From Takifugu bimaculatus (taxonomy: Eukaryota > Chordata > Actinopteri > Tetraodontiformes > Tetraodontidae): a DNA stretch of 64,000 bases. This document shows positions 37,321-50,189 of the stretch, piece by piece. Positions within the stretch are counted from its first letter, which is position 1. The number at the start of each line of letters is the position of its first letter. The stretch spans positions 14,259,488-14,323,487 of the forward strand of contig CP034983.1 of assembly GCA_004026145.2 (NCBI GenBank). Reading direction: 5' to 3'. The position numbers and the translations under genes were made by a program. Under the pieces are notes generated by a model. It was not told the DNA's origin. It saw only the letters and a program-made list of their open reading frames with translations, and did no database searches.

Positions 37321-37766
37321 CACCACTGACCTGTATGGTTTGTTTTTGTTTTGTTTTGATTTGCAATCAAATAACTATATTTATATTTTCATTTTTATGT
37401 TTCATAACAGTACTTTAGAAACTACTTTACTATAAGGACTTTATTACAAGTAATTATTAGTTCCACAAAGTTTTGTTCTTGGACCAATCCCATTTCCTTT
37501 CTATGTTCATCTTTTGCATACAAGTTCTTTAAAGAATTTTAATAGCTTTGCAAGTGTTTCTCATAATAATAATAATGATATTTATGTCTCTTATGTCTAA
37601 CAGAAAATTACTTAATACAGTAACAATGCATCATACATGTGCTGAAATAACAATGTATCAAATTGAAGCTGATTTAAAAATGAATCAATTTTGTAGTTTA
37701 ATCAAAGTTACTACAACAACAATACAACTACAGTTTAAGTTTAGTTTAATCAGAGTTTTTTTCTTC
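37321..37766. other. Block C distal spacer (continued), no gene
   Basis: Matches 28870-29300 of block B up to about 37760, where mobile DNA begins. Confidence 0.55.
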
Positions 37767-38060
37767 CCATGGGCTCACCACCTGCAGGAGGGGCCAAGGG
37801 GGTCGGGTGCATTGTGTGTTGGGTAGCGGCCGAAGGCAGGGACCTTGGTGGTCTGATCCACGGCTGCAGAAACTGGCTCTAGGGACATAGAATGTCACCT
37901 CTCTGACGGTGTAGTTTAGTTCCTGTGTAGTTTTTCTGCTCCCCCCCCCCCCAATTCATTTACAGGTATCGCCGCCTTCGAAGTTGCATGATGACCTCCA
38001 GCCCCGCTGACCCGCTCTATAGCATATTTTTGTGTGTGTTTCTGTGCTCTGTGCCTCTCT

Positions 38061-38140
38061 TCTCTCTTCTCTTCTCTTCTCTTCTCTTCTCTTCTCTTCT
38101 CTTCTCTTCTCTTCTCTTCTCTTCTCTCCTCTCTTCTCTC
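38061..38140. repeat. (CTTCT)n microsatellite
   Basis: Pyrimidine pentanucleotide repeat within LINE 3' sequence; its mirror GAGAG repeat occurs at 39191-39251 in the opposite-strand copy. Confidence 0.95.
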
Positions 38141-38313
38141 TTTACCCAGCCGGCCATCAGCAGGAGGGTCCCCCTACATGAGCCTGGTCCTGCTCAAGGT
38201 TTCTTCCTGTTAAAGGGGAGATTTTCCTTGCCACTGTTGCTTGTCTGGGGTTAGGCCCTGGGATTCTGGAAAGTGCCTTGAAACAAATTTGATTGTATAA
38301 GACGCTATATAAA

Positions 38314-38360
<47 letters not shown>
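38314..38360. repeat. (TGAT)n LINE tail
   Basis: Tandem TGAT units directly after GCTATATAAAGAT, the 3' tail of the plus-strand LINE copy. Confidence 0.9.
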
Positions 38361-38361
<1 letters not shown>

Positions 38362-38640
38362 CCGACCAGATATAGCTGGCCTCACCTGCACGCATAGCAA
38401 GGGCTCTGGAACCAGTCTTTTGGAGAGGGGTTGGACTCTCTACCACTCTGGAGTTGCAGATTGTGAGAGGCGACGGGCAGGGGTGGCAATCCTTGTTGCT
38501 CCCCGGCTCAGTGCCTGTATATTGGAGTTTATCCAGGTGGATGAGATGGTAGCCTCCCTTCGCCTTCAGGTGGGGGAACGGATCCTGACTGTTGTTTGTG
38601 CCTATGGCCCAAACAGCAGATGTGTCCGTCGGTCACCATC

Positions 38641-38995
38641 CAGCGCTGGGAACAGTTCTAACCGCCGGCCTGGAACGAATTCACATCCTCAGGTCTTTCT
38701 CTTATCTGTCCTCACGAGTGGCTGTTGACAGGCTTCGCCATCGTTGCTGGCATTGGATGATGTCTTCAGGATCACACCCTCGGGTTCATGATCTCAAAAG
38801 AGATCCGGCTCGAAGGACCAAATGTTATGTTGGGGAGAAAAAGATCAGTTTTCTCCCCGTGCTGTTGCCATCAGAGGAATGAAACAGAAGTTGAGTTAAA
38901 GCAGGTCACAGGGTTCTGCACAGGCGTGATAATAAGCTGTTACAGCATTGCTATATGAACAGTTTGAACCTAACAGGACCGGAGGGTGTGTTCAA

Positions 38996-38996
<1 letters not shown>
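38641..38996. other. Unclassified, probably mobile DNA
   Basis: About 350 bp between the Rex3 endonuclease fragment and the next LINE. No coding domain or terminal repeat recognised. Confidence 0.35.
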
Positions 38997-39026
<30 letters not shown>

Positions 39027-39190
39027 TAGCGTGTTTTACAATCAAAATTGTTTCAAGGCGCTTTCCAGAATCCCAGGGCCTAACCCCAGACAAGTAACAG
39101 TGGCAAGGAAAATCTCCCCTTTAACAGGAAGAAACCTTGAACAGGACCAGGCTCATGTAGGGGGAGCCTCCTGCGGATGGCCGGCTGGGT

Positions 39191-39251
39191 AGAGAGAGAG
39201 GAGAGGAGAGGAGAGGAGAGGAGAGGAGAGGAGAGGAGAGGAGAGGAGAGG
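39191..39251. repeat. (GAGAG)n microsatellite
   Basis: GAGAG/GAGGA purine repeat inside the LINE 3' UTR. Confidence 0.92.
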
Positions 39252-39972
39252 ACGGGCATAGAGCACAGAAACACATACAAAAATACACTATTTATACAGC
39301 GGGTCAACGGGGCCGGAGGTCATCATGCAGCTCCGAAGGCGGGCGATACCTGTAAATCAATACAGAAGGGGGGGGGGGACCATGACCCAGTGGGGTGATC
39401 AGGTGATCATGTTTCCAGAAGGTGATCATGTAGCCTTGGCCTATAACAGCATAGCTAAGATGTTGACCTAATGATTAGACGACCCCTTAAGTATGATAAT
39501 TTGTCTGTCTATAATAGTAACTGGAACTACAGAATTTGTAACAATAAGCTTTTTCAAAGAGGTAGGTTTTAAGCCTAATAAGCCTAAGTAGCGACGGAGT
39601 CAGCCTCCCGTACCTGGACAGGGAGCTGGTTCCATAGCAGGGGGGCCTGGTAGCTAAATGCTCGGCCCCCCATTCTACTCCTAGAAACTCTGGGAACCAC
39701 AAGTAGACCAGCAATCTGAGAGTGGAGCGGTCTATTGGGCTGGTAAGGTATCACTAGCTCCTCCAGGTAGGATGGAGCTAGGCCTCTGAGGACATTGTAG
39801 GTTAAAAGAAGGGTTTTAAATCTTATTCTAAATTTAACGGGCAGCCAATGAAGAGACGCCATTACAGGAGTTATGTGATCTCTTTTGTCAATACCTGTCA
39901 GAACTCTGGCTGCAGCATTTTGGATCAGCTGGAGGCTTCTTAAAGAGTTGTTTAAGAGTTGTTTGGACACCC

Positions 39973-40568
39973 TGTTGGATCGCGATACCTTTCAAGTGTA
40001 GCTGCCGATCCGCGTGTTCTTTGAATGAAGACTTCGAGAAGAAAAGTACCAATTTCAAAATGTATTTAACAATAGAACCAATTCCAGACACAAATATTAC
40101 AGAGCTCCAGGCCAGTTCATAACCCTAGCAACAACAGAGTTAATTGTCAGGGCACGAAGTCTGACAACCTAACTATCCCTTGGCCCAGTCTTTTATAGTA
40201 ACACACATGCAAATTCACAATGTTCATGCAATCCAATCCAGATCCCCTGCTGGGATGGCCTCGTCCTCTTCCTCCAGTCCCATTTGGTGTTGGTAGAGTT
40301 CTTCTTTTCCATTGTTCTCCCAGGTGGCCAGATCCCATTCTTCATGCAAATGTGATCATCAACCCCCTGATGTCCTGTATACAATGAGTGGTTGACACCC
40401 CCTGCCTGACTGGCTTCTGAGATAACAATAGAGCAGACAACAATCCTGCAACTGGAATGTCTCTGTTCTTTATTACATTTACCAATGAGTCTACCTTGCC
40501 TAACTTCTAAGAGAAGACAGAAACATATGGTGAAACACATAACAACAAGATAAAGACAATTCTCATCA
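39973..40568 (-). mobile_element. Solo LTR (R3), 4-bp target duplication
   Basis: 596 bp, reverse-oriented copy of R1 and R2 (ends TGTTGGATCGC on plus, TCTCATCA at right). Flanked by exact ACCC at 39969-39972 and 40569-40572. The promoter box TATAAAAG reads on the minus strand at about 40190. Confidence 0.9.
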
Positions 40569-40608
40569 ACCCTGATAATAAAGAATTACAATAGTCCAGC
40601 CTGGAAGT

Positions 40609-41862
40609 TCCAACTATAGAGGGATCACACTCCTCAGCCTCCCTGGTAAGGTCTATTCAGGGGTACTGGAGAGGAGGGTCCGCCGGATAGTCAAACCTCG
40701 GATTCAAGAGGAGCAATGTGGTTTTCGTCCTGGGCGTGGAACAGTGGACCAGCTCTACACCCTCAGCGGGGTCTTCGAGGGTGCATGGGAGTTTGCCCAA
40801 CCAGTCCACAGGTGTTTTGTGGACTTGGAGAAAGCATTCGACCATGTCCCTCGGGCGGTCCTGTGGGGGATCCTCCGAGAGTATGGGGTGTCGGGCCCGC
40901 TGATACGGGCCGTCTGCTCCCTGTACGATCGGTGTCAGAGTTTGGTCCGAATTGCTAGCAGTAAGTTGAACTCATTTCCAGTGAGGGTTGGTCTCCGCCA
41001 GGGCTACCCTTTGTCACCGATTCTGTTCATAACTTTTATGGACAGAATTTCTAGGTGCAGTCATGATGTTGAGGGGGTCCGGTTTGCTGACCTCAGGATC
41101 GGGTCTCTGCTCTTTGCAGATGATGTGGTCCTGTTGGCGTCATCGGCCCGTGACCTCCAATGATCACTGGATTGGTTCGCCGCCGCGTGTGAAGCGGCTG
41201 GGATGAGAATCAGCACCTCCAAATCTGAGGCCATGGTTCTCAACGGGAAAAAGGTGGAGTGCCTTCTCCGGCTCAAGGAGGAGATCCTGCCCCAAGTGGA
41301 GGAGTTCAAGTACCTCGTGGTCTTGTTGACAGGTGAGGGAAGAATGGAGCAGGAGATCGACAGACAGATTGGTGCGGCATCAGCAGTAATGCGGACTCTG
41401 CACCGGTACGTTGTGGTGAAGAGAGAGCTGAGCCAAAAGGCGAAGCTCTCGATTCACCGGTTGATCTTCGTTCCTACCCTCACCTATGGTCATGAGCTTT
41501 GGGTAATGACCGAAAGAACAAGATCACGGGGACAAGTGGCCGAAATTAGCTTCCTCCGTAGGGTGGCTGGGCTCTCCCTTAGAGATAGGGTGAGAAGCTC
41601 TGCCATCAGGGAGGATCTCGGAGTAGAGCCGCTGCTCCTCCGCGTTGAGAGGAGCCAGACAAGGTGGCATCCTAACTAGATGCCCCCTGGACACCTCCCT
41701 GGTGAGATGTTCAGGGCATGTCCCTCTGGTAGGAGGCCCCCGGGAAGACTCAGGACACGTTGGAGAGACTATGTCTCTGAACTGCTCTGGGAATGCCTGG
41801 GGATCCCCCCGGACGATAAGCAGTAGAGGATGGATGGATGGATGGATGGATGGATGGATGAT
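40609..41862 (+). mobile_element. Rex3-like (RTE) reverse transcriptase, 3' part with GATG tail
   Basis: RT domain: GFRPGRGTVDQLYTL, CFVDLEKAFDHVPRAVLW, VGLRQGYPLSPILFITFMDR, then the catalytic LLFADDVVLLASSARDLQ, followed by an in-frame TGA at 41161 created by a small deletion. The downstream frame (41203-41679) carries EFKYLVVLLTGEGRMEQEID and SLRDRVRSSAIREDLGVEPLL. Ends in a (GATG)n tail at 41829-41861, the usual Rex3 terminus. 5'-truncated or separated from the 5' half at 37767-38640 by later insertions. Confidence 0.8.
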
Positions 41863-42069
41863 CAAAGTTTAATTTAAAACGTTCAAAACCCACTGTGGTC
41901 ATCTTGCGATAAGATGTTTAATGAAATATTAATTTCAGTTATTAACCAAAGAAATATATTTTGATCCATGCCTTTTGATGTAAATTGTACATTAGGAATA
42001 TTGCTCTACTAAGTAATAATTATGTAAATGTATTCACACTGCATCAAAATTGCACATCTGGACATAGAT

Positions 42070-44964
42070 TCACATCTCTGCAGGTCCATCTTCAGGTTTT
42101 CTACAAATAAAATAATGTCTATTAGCATACTCTTTATTTATATTTCTTCTGTTCCAGTGTTTATGATGAATGGATTTGGCTTACTTGAGTTCAATGCAGT
42201 CCCGAAGTTCCATGTTCTTTGTTTCGGGCAGTAACAAACACAAACCTCCCGCAACAATAGGGAATGTACCACATATCAGCATGGGTATGCTGGAGTGGTA
42301 GACCTCCAGGAGTCCAATCAGGGGAGCGAGGATTCCCCCCACACGGGCAAACATTGAGCTGATACCCAAGCCATTCTGCCTGCATGAATGGAATATTTTA
42401 ATCCAAAAATTGACCTCTGTTCACTTGTATTAAACAATACTGATGATTACACATAACTGTATAGGATATAATCCTGTAAGAAAATAAATATTACCTTAAA
42501 CTGGTTGGAAAGAGCTCTGCTGTATAAAGATAGGCTGTGCTGAAAGCACCTGTGATGGAATATTTTCCAAATACAGCCACAACTGTGACCACCACAGGAA
42601 GGTCTGAAGAAAAAATGGGAAAGGATGTTTCATATATTTAACTGTATATTCAACCCTGCCTCTTTCGCACATGTACTGTTGGACCAGAATGAGGTGGGCG
42701 CGATCCTAAGGTAGAGAAGCATTTTTAGCGTTTGAGTCATCACTATTTTCTTTTTATTTTGATGTTGCCCTACCAGTTGACAAATAACACATTTTTTTAG
42801 AATTTTGTGACAAAGACAGCCTACATTTTTGTGAAACATGTCTGAAAGTTTAAAATGTGACTTCATATAATGTTAAAAATAAAAATATTCAAAACAAACG
42901 GTCTATGTTGCTATTGAGAGTCAGTACCATGACACACATCTGTGTGAGAAATTTTCTGTTTATCATGTGTAAAAGGGCACAATTGATTGTCAAATGCTAA
43001 TTGTAAAATTAAATGTACACTACCTTCTGGAATGGCCAGGATCAAAAGACAAGCAACGCCACCCAAAACCAGAAAGCTTATTTTACTTATCCTCCTTCCC
43101 AAGCGTTCGTTTAAGACATAACCACTTAGGTGTGAAGGAAGTTCAATGGCTCCAAAGATGAGCTGTGTGATGTAGATATTCGAGCCAAAACTTCCAACAT
43201 TCAAGGTCAGTGCATAGTAGACCAGACTTATTGAAAACCTAGAATAAAATTTTGAACATCAACATTTCAACTTTTGAAAGCTTCTTAACATTGTTAAGTC
43301 TGCTGTGCAGATGTCTCAATTTATTCCACAGGCAGAATTGTGAACAAAATCAGATATTAAAACAGATATTAAGTTGTGTTTTTACAAAGAAAACACTTAC
43401 CATGTAAATCCCAAAATCAACACGCGTTTTCTTAAATATGATATCTTGAAGAGGTGCAACAAATGTTCTCTTTGTAGGGGAGTTTCCATTTCCAACTAAA
43501 CAAAGCAAAGCATCATGGTTGATTTAAGACTTCAGAGTGTTTAAAAAATAAGTCCTATCTTGAACTGCTGACCTTTTCTAACAGAGTCTCTGGTATCTCC
43601 CTCCCGTTGACCCTAGCTGCCCTCTGGAGCTCCTTCTGTGCTGCCTCCTTCTTGCCCTCGGTGAGGAGCCAGCGAGCCGACTCTGGGAGAAGCCTGAAAA
43701 AAATGCACCATAGTTAATTTATTTCATTAGAATATTGAGCAATAATCCAGGGAGCTGCTGACCAGTAGCAAAGTCCCAAAAGAAGAATATTAGGGCTGAT
43801 GATGGCCAGTTGCAAGACCCTCCAGTTATGTAACAAATAAGCAATTCCAGGAAGCAAAGTCAGGATTGAAGAACCAAGAAAGATAATCATTGTTGTACAG
43901 AGAGCAGCCTTTGAGGGATCGGTCCATTCCACCGCTGTATGTATAACAGAAAGATGCAGAGTTTTGTCAATAAATATCCATTATAACACGGTCATTCAAG
44001 ATTTTATTGACCCCGACAATCATTGTCTTTGGCACCGACTCAACTCCAGAGGTGTTTTGGTTCAAAACTTGTGGACACCCAATCATTTACCTCTCTAAAC
44101 ATTATTTCCTACCTAGTCCACATACAGTAGCCACAATAACTCCAGAACTTCCACAAAAGAATCTGAAGAACATGTAAACGTAGATATTTGGTGAAAGAGC
44201 AGCACCGACGCCGCCAAACAGCAAGACAAAGAGTATGAGCAGGATTGTGAAGCGACGACCAAATCTACAAACAGGAGAGAAAAGACATTAGTTGATTCTA
44301 CAAATCAGTTACAGTAAATCTGCTTGGTTAGTTGTGGACCCAGAGGTGGGAATATGTGTAATACCTGTCAGAGAGTGCCCCATATACCAGCGCACCAACA
44401 AGAAAACCAGCCATAAAGATGGACTGAGATACTTCGATCAAACCACTGTTGTCACAAACAAGATTGAACTATATGAAAGAAAGAACAGTTTAAGAAAAAA
44501 CCAAAGGTTAATTATGTCATGGAAATTATAGACTCCAAAAACAATACTGATCTCCTGAATGTGAAATCAACTTATCTTTGCAGTTTCACCTCTGTCATTA
44601 GACTGGTGGCACCTTTGGGTGCATCATAGTCCCATCCATTTACACATTCAGTTGTGCTGTTAATCCCATAAACTTCAATGGTTTCCAGATCCCAATCCAC
44701 AGGTGTGAACATTCTGCAGCTTTCAATTTGTCCATCCTTGCTTACAGGCAGGGTGAGATTCCTTTGTCTTTCCTGGGTCAGGTTGGGCGCAAGCTCCAAG
44801 ATCCAGTCAGTGTTGCAGTGATGTGGGAAGCTCAAACCAGTAAAAACCTGACCAAATAGGTCAAAAAAACTCAATGAAATGGTGATACATAATGCAGCAA
44901 CTAATGCTTTCTGGAAAAAGCCAAATTCGCCAATTTCCCTGAGGACCTCTCCAAATGTTGCCAT
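42070..44964 (-). CDS. slc22a13-like: SLC22A13-like organic anion transporter, copy D (intact)
   Basis: Ten coding exons: 44590-44964, 44365-44468, 44113-44264, 43763-43934, 43573-43693, 43401-43495, 43024-43238, 42495-42603, 42185-42379, 42070-42100. 522 residues, all phases agree. The start is MATFGEVLREIGEFGFFQK, chosen to align with the other copies; an upstream in-frame ATG at 44988 would add eight residues. Features: PHHCNTDWILELAPNLT loop, SDRFGRRFTILL, VEWTDPSKAAL, PESARWLL, NVGSFGSNIYITQLIFGA, DLPVVVTVVAVFGKYS, TAELFPTSLR, LLLPETKNMELRDC, C-terminus KKPEDGPAEM. Plasma-membrane carrier by family. Confidence 0.9.
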
Positions 44965-45949
44965 CCTGAAAGGTGCCTGAACCAACAATGAGGTCTCAAG
45001 GTGGAGCGTGATTCAAGAAATCACCGGTGCCAAGTCTCTACGCAGGGCAAATTAATCTTTTACCAAACACAATCCGTCAGCATATGTTGCCCCTCAACAT
45101 TTGTTACTTCATGCCTCATGTGATTTCTTGTTTCTTTTACTATTATTGAATGTCAGAGTGGAATGTGCTAAATATGTTGGCTGTCCAACAGTCCATCACC
45201 CCCCGCCCAAAACCAATTCTTCCCAAGGGAGATAAATAGAGACAATTTGACTTAAATTTTTATTTTTTATACAACACAATTAATTGTTTTAATTAAGACA
45301 CAATAAGATTTTACATGTATTTTTTCCCACTTATTGTGAAGAATGAATATACATCAAATACCAGTATTGTAGATTTATACAGATACATGGTAACAGGGAG
45401 TCACCAGTTGCCCTATTGGACCTGATTATCTTCATCTTATCTTGACAAGTCTACAATGACCTGAAGATTTTTAGAATTGAAACTACACGTGTATATTCTG
45501 ATATGTTTATAGAACTGTTTATGTTATTTAAGTGTCCTAATCATAAAAATTCTGTCCAATCAGTTGTGTGATAACTGATGGTGGAGATCTAGTTAGTTTC
45601 AAATGTAATTATTCATTGATACTACATTTGAGCTTTAATGTTTGCAGCTATATTTCCTTGCTGTGATTACATTCACATTTGAATTCTTTATACACTGCAA
45701 CATTTTTTGGTTGAATCACACTATGACCTGTTTTCCTTTGTGCTGAGGCACTTGCACTCACAATACCTAAAGCCCAAATGTACTTAAGCAGGGTTGCTTC
45801 ACCACATTGATATATAACATGCACAATCTAACATGGTTCGATCCAAGGCTTTAGATGTAAGTTCCAGTTTTACAATGGGAATACCGATCTACAAACTGTT
45901 TATAGCAAGAATGTTTGTATTTATTTTTGATTCACATCTGGATGCAGAT
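44965..45949. other. Spacer between copies D and E, no gene
   Basis: AT-rich. Contains the 5' flank of D. No exon, repeat or RNA recognised. Confidence 0.5.
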
Positions 45950-48815
45950 TCACATCTCTCTCCTTCCATCTGCAGGTTTTCTGCAATTAAAACAACAGAA
46001 CTAGCCTGTTACTCATTTATCTTTGTTCTATTCCAGTGTTTATGTTGAATGGTTATTAACTTACTTAAGTTCAATGCAGTCCTGAAGTTCCATGTTCTTT
46101 GTTTCGGGCAGTAACAAACACAGACCTCCCGCAACAATAGGGAATGTACCACATATCAGCATGGGTATGCTGGAGTGGTAGACCTCCAGGAGTCCAATCA
46201 GGGGAGCGAGGATTCCCCCCACACGGGCAAACATTGAGCTGATACCCAAGCCATTCTGCCTGCATGAATGGAATATTTTAATCCAAAACAATATTGTCTA
46301 TTCACCTGTGTTAAATGATGCTATTTTACACATAACTGTGTAGGATTTAATTCTTTACAGAAAATAAATATTACCTTAAACTGGTTGGAAAGAGCTCTGC
46401 TGTATAAAGATAGGCTGTGCTGAAAGCAGCTGTGATGGAATATTTTCCAACTACAGCCACAACTGTGACCACCACAGGAAGGTCTGAAGAGGAAATTGGA
46501 AAAGTTATTTTGTTCGACATTGCCTCCTTCACACATGCACTTACCCAGAATTAGATGGGCTCTGTTTGACGGATGTCTTTGAGGATTGTTATTTTTTCCC
46601 TTTTTGAGATGTTTAATCAGTTCAGAATTTTCTCTTAATTTTTCATAGCGCAAATATCAACATGTTTGAATTTCTCCATCTGGGTAGTGCTTTCACTCAG
46701 CACCAAATTGTCATTTTATATTATCTTCCAGTATTCCACCACTGTCTGACAATAGTTCATTTTTTTAATTGTGCAAAACAATAGCACCATGATTTCTGGG
46801 CAAAATGTGTGGGAGGGCACAAATTGATGGAATACAATGTGCATAATATAGCTTTGCACTACCTTCTGGAATGGCCAGGACCAAAAGACAAGCAGCACCA
46901 CCCAAAACTAGAAAGCCGATTTGATTTATCTTCCTTCCCAAGCATTGACTTAAGATGTAACTACTTATAAATGAAGGAATTTCAATAGCTCCAAAGATGA
47001 CCTGTGTGATGTAGATATTCGAGCCAAAACTTCCAACATTCAAGGTCAGTACAAAGTACACCAGGCTTATTGAAAACCTAGAAAAAAAATTGAGAAAACA
47101 GAAATGTTCCAACTATTGCTGCAGAACAGGTAAAAATAGCAACTTTTCAATATTGGTTCACATTGTTAAGCCTGCTGGATGTATATTACATGTTTATTTC
47201 AGCTATTATTTTCTGTTTTACAAAAAAAATACACACCAGATAGTTCCCAAAATAAATGTGCGTTTTCTTAAATATGATATCTTGAAGAGGTCCAAAATGT
47301 TTGCTCTTTTTAAGGGAGTCTCCATCTCCAGCTAAACAAAGCAAAGCATTGTTTGTTACTTGAGACTTCAGTATATTCAAAAATGAGTCCTATCTTAAAC
47401 TACTGACCTTTTCTAACAGAGTCTCTGGTATCTCCCGCCCGTTGACCCTGGCTGCCCTCTGGAGCTCCTTTTGTGCTGCCTCCTTCCTGCCCTGGGTGAG
47501 GAGCCAGCGAGCCGACTCTGGGAGAAGCCTGATGCGGGAAAAGGATAAGATGTCACATTTAAAGCACCTTTTGATTGTTTGCTTAGAAGGTTCTATAATG
47601 AGCTGAGAAGATGCTGACCAGTAGGAAAATCCTAGTAGTAGAAGAACAGGGCTTACAATGACCAGCTGCATGATCCTCCAGTTAGGTAACAAATAGGCAA
47701 TACCAGGAAGCACAACCATTGTGAAACAACCAAAAAACATAATCACTGTTGTCGAAAAAGCAGCCTTTGAGGGATTGGTCCATTCCACCGCTGTATAAAG
47801 GAAATGGATTTACTAAGACTTTTACTTATGACTGTAACAGAATAATTTTTTCATCAATCATTTTACCTAAAATCAGTTGTTTTTCATCATTATAGAAGTA
47901 ATCAACAACAGCATGCTTCTCTGTAAACATTCTACCTACCTAGTCCACATACAGTAGCCACAATGACTCCAGAGCTCCCACAAAAGAATCTGAAGAACAT
48001 GTAAACGTAGATATTTGGTGAAAGAGCAGCACCGACGCCGCCAAACAGCAGAACAAAGTGTATGAGCAGGATTGTGAAGCGACGACCAAATCTAGAAACA
48101 GGAGAGAAAAGACATCAGTTGATTCTGTCAGGTTTCGATATGGAATTTTAAGAAAAGACATCAGGTAGATTGACACATAAGTGGTATTTTTCTAGTGCAG
48201 TTATGGATCCCAGGATGGGGTGATAAAAGCATGATACCTGTCAGAGAGGGCCCCATACACTAGCGCTCCAACCAGAAAACCTGCCATATAGATGGACTGA
48301 GATGTTTCGATCGAAGTACTGTTGTCACAAATGAGATTAAACTGAATGGAAGAAGAATTTAAAAGTGTTAACGCTAAAGTTATTTAATGGCCAATATAGA
48401 TTGCAACAGCATTACTGATCGCCTGATATCGCAGTCTCACCTCTGTCAAAATACTGGAAGCACCTTTGGGTGCATCATAGTCCCATCCATTTATGCATTC
48501 AGTTGTGTTGGTAATCCCATAAGATTCAATGGTTTCCAGATCCCAATCCACAGGTGTGAACATTTTACAACTTTCAAACAGTCCATCCTTGCTTAAAGGC
48601 AGGGTGAGATTCCTTTGTTTCTCCTGGGTCAGGTTGGGTGCAAGCTCCAAGATCCAGTCGGTGTTGCAGTGATGTGGGAAGCTCAGGCTGGTAAATACCT
48701 GACCAATGAGGTCAAAAAGACTAAATGAGACAGTGAAGCATAAGGTAGCAACCAATGCTTTCTGGAAAAAGCCAAATTCGCCAGTTTCCTTAAGAACCTC
48801 TCTGAAATTTTCCAT
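45950..48815 (-). CDS. slc22a13-like: SLC22A13-like organic anion transporter, copy E (intact)
   Basis: Ten coding exons: 48441-48815, 48238-48341, 47940-48091, 47619-47790, 47408-47528, 47237-47331, 46863-47077, 46375-46483, 46065-46259, 45950-45980. 522 residues, phases agree. The start MENFREVLKETGEFGFFQK aligns with the other copies; an upstream in-frame ATG at 48887 would add 24 residues. PHHCNTDWILELAPNLT loop, PESARWLLTQGRKEAAQ, NVGSFGSNIYITQVIFGAIE, VTVVAV in exon 8. Exon 2 reads FNLICDNSTSIETSQ where sisters have SGLIEVSQ. Exon 9 is almost identical to that of copy D, while exon 1 is clearly diverged, suggesting conversion. C-terminus KKPADGRREM. Confidence 0.9.
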
Positions 48816-49787
48816 CCTTACAGGTGGCAGAATCATGCGCAAGTGAAGTGTCATTAAGGCAGAAAGTGGGTTGAAAAAAACTGACATAGCAAATTAATCT
48901 TTTACCAAGCATAACATACCCAACAATAGACATTGCTCTTTAACATTTTTTAGTGAACCTGTGGTTTTTTTAGACCAAACATTTTTGTTTCAATGAGAAC
49001 ATAACACTGCTTAGATATGTTTTTATAACATAGTATATTTAAAATTTTAAGTTGTGCAAATCTCTGTACTGTAGGATAATGTGTTGATGTAAAAGTCTGA
49101 AATGCCTGAATAATCATGTAAAAAAAAAAAAAAAAACTAAGAAAAAAGCATAAGGTTATGATACATGATGCAGAAACCTTTCTGAAAAAAGCCAAATTCT
49201 CTAATCTCTGAGAATCTCTCCAAATTTTGTGAATGATTGGTCATCAAGGTGGACTTTTCACCAGAAGAACTGAGCAAATTAATCAACTCAAAAATACCCA
49301 TTACACTCTTCTTACAATATTGGTTTAATGAAGACACAATGAAACTTCATTTTATTCAATTTATTATTTTAGAGAATGCATACAGAGCAAATGTCCACAA
49401 AGTGTCTTAAATGAATGTTCACAGTGAAGTCACAGTTGTCCTTTTGGACCTTATTATCTCATATAGAATCTATTTCAGATTCAGGTCCTTTATTGTCCCA
49501 CACGGGGAAATTTACAACGCAACAACAGCAAGAGCACACAGAGACAATTAAGATAAAAATAAAATAGAATAGACTCATAGGGACTTTTTACAAGCATCCT
49601 ATAAAGAGTGAATGTGCAGTGACGAATCTTTGAATGCTTTTCCATTGGCATTCAGTTGTCGCAATGTTTGCAGTTGTTTTTCATGCATTGAGCTGTGTTT
49701 ACGCTCACTCTTTACACTGCAGCATTTTAGTTAATATTTAAATTGTTTTGGTTCTATAACTGCTTTATTCAATTTATTCACACTTTG
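48816..49787 (-). pseudogene. Spacer with SLC22 exon 1 relic and LINE tail
   Basis: About 49150-49235 (minus) reads ERFSEIREFGFFQKGFCI, matching the first 25 residues of exon 1. A LINE 3' end (TTTATTGTCCCACACGGGGA) lies at about 49478-49600. Nothing else recognised. Confidence 0.55.
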
Positions 49788-50189
49788 TGTCAGGGTTTCT
49801 GGGTTGTGTCGGTCGTTGTCCTGCAGGGGGTGGTGTTGGGCACAATTGGTGGCAGCTGGCACTGCTGGCAGGCGCACCTGTAGGCAATTTACATTGGGCT
49901 GCCTATTTAAGCAGGTTGCGCCTGCCTATCAGTGCCAGGGTGTTCTGGTTGTCTTGTCAGCGTGTCAGTTCGTCTTCCTTGTTGTGTGCTGTTGTTCTGT
50001 GTTTTCTGGGAGGCCGCCTCTGTTCCCTGGGTGCTCCGCAGTCCTGGAGGGCTGCCCTCGTGTTCCTCGTGCGCTCCATGTTCCTCGTGTTCTTTGTGTG
50101 CCCCCTCCCCCCTGTAAATAAAGCTGTTTGACCATTTTATCACTGTGTCCTGGCCTGCGTTCGGGTCCTAATCAACCCATCCGTGACAG
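49788..50189 (+). mobile_element. Solo LTR with promoter and polyadenylation signal
   Basis: Starts TGTCAGGGTTTC, ends CCGTGACAG, flanked by CTTTG at 49783-49787 and 50190-50194. TATTTAA at about 49904 and AATAAA at 50117-50122 give the U3-R-U5 order on the plus strand. GC-rich against its AT-rich surroundings. Open frames inside it are not genes. Confidence 0.8.

Larger units (their letters stand above)
37767..38640 (+). mobile_element. 5' part of a Rex3-like element, split by a LINE 3' end
   Basis: 37767-37910 carries the Rex3-type 5' sequence (GGGCTCACCACCTGCAGGAG, ATAGAATGTCACCTCTCT). At about 38362-38620 the endonuclease domain continues: RGWTLYHSGVADCERRRAGV, LVAPRLSACILEF, VASLRLQVGERILTVVCAYG. 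Between them (about 37911-38361) is the 3' end of a LINE on the plus strand with a TCTCT repeat and a TGAT tail. May be the 5' half of the same Rex3 whose 3' half lies at 40609-41862. Confidence 0.7.
38997..40608 (-). mobile_element. LINE (jockey/L2-like ORF2 C-terminus), minus strand, split by solo LTR R3
   Basis: 3' tail AATCAAATCA at 38997, 3' UTR with a GAGAG repeat, then the ORF2 C-terminus at 39584-39970: LRSLQLIQNAAARVLT, ITPVMASLHWLPVKFRI, LRGLAPSYLEEL, VPRVSRSRMGGRAFSYQAP. It continues at 40569-40608 beyond the LTR. 5'-truncated, no catalytic part. Confidence 0.75.

Noticed and set aside
49787..50143. Overlapping 60-114 codon frames on both strands
   Set aside because: Lie inside a GC-rich solo LTR with its own promoter and polyadenylation signal; not coding-like.
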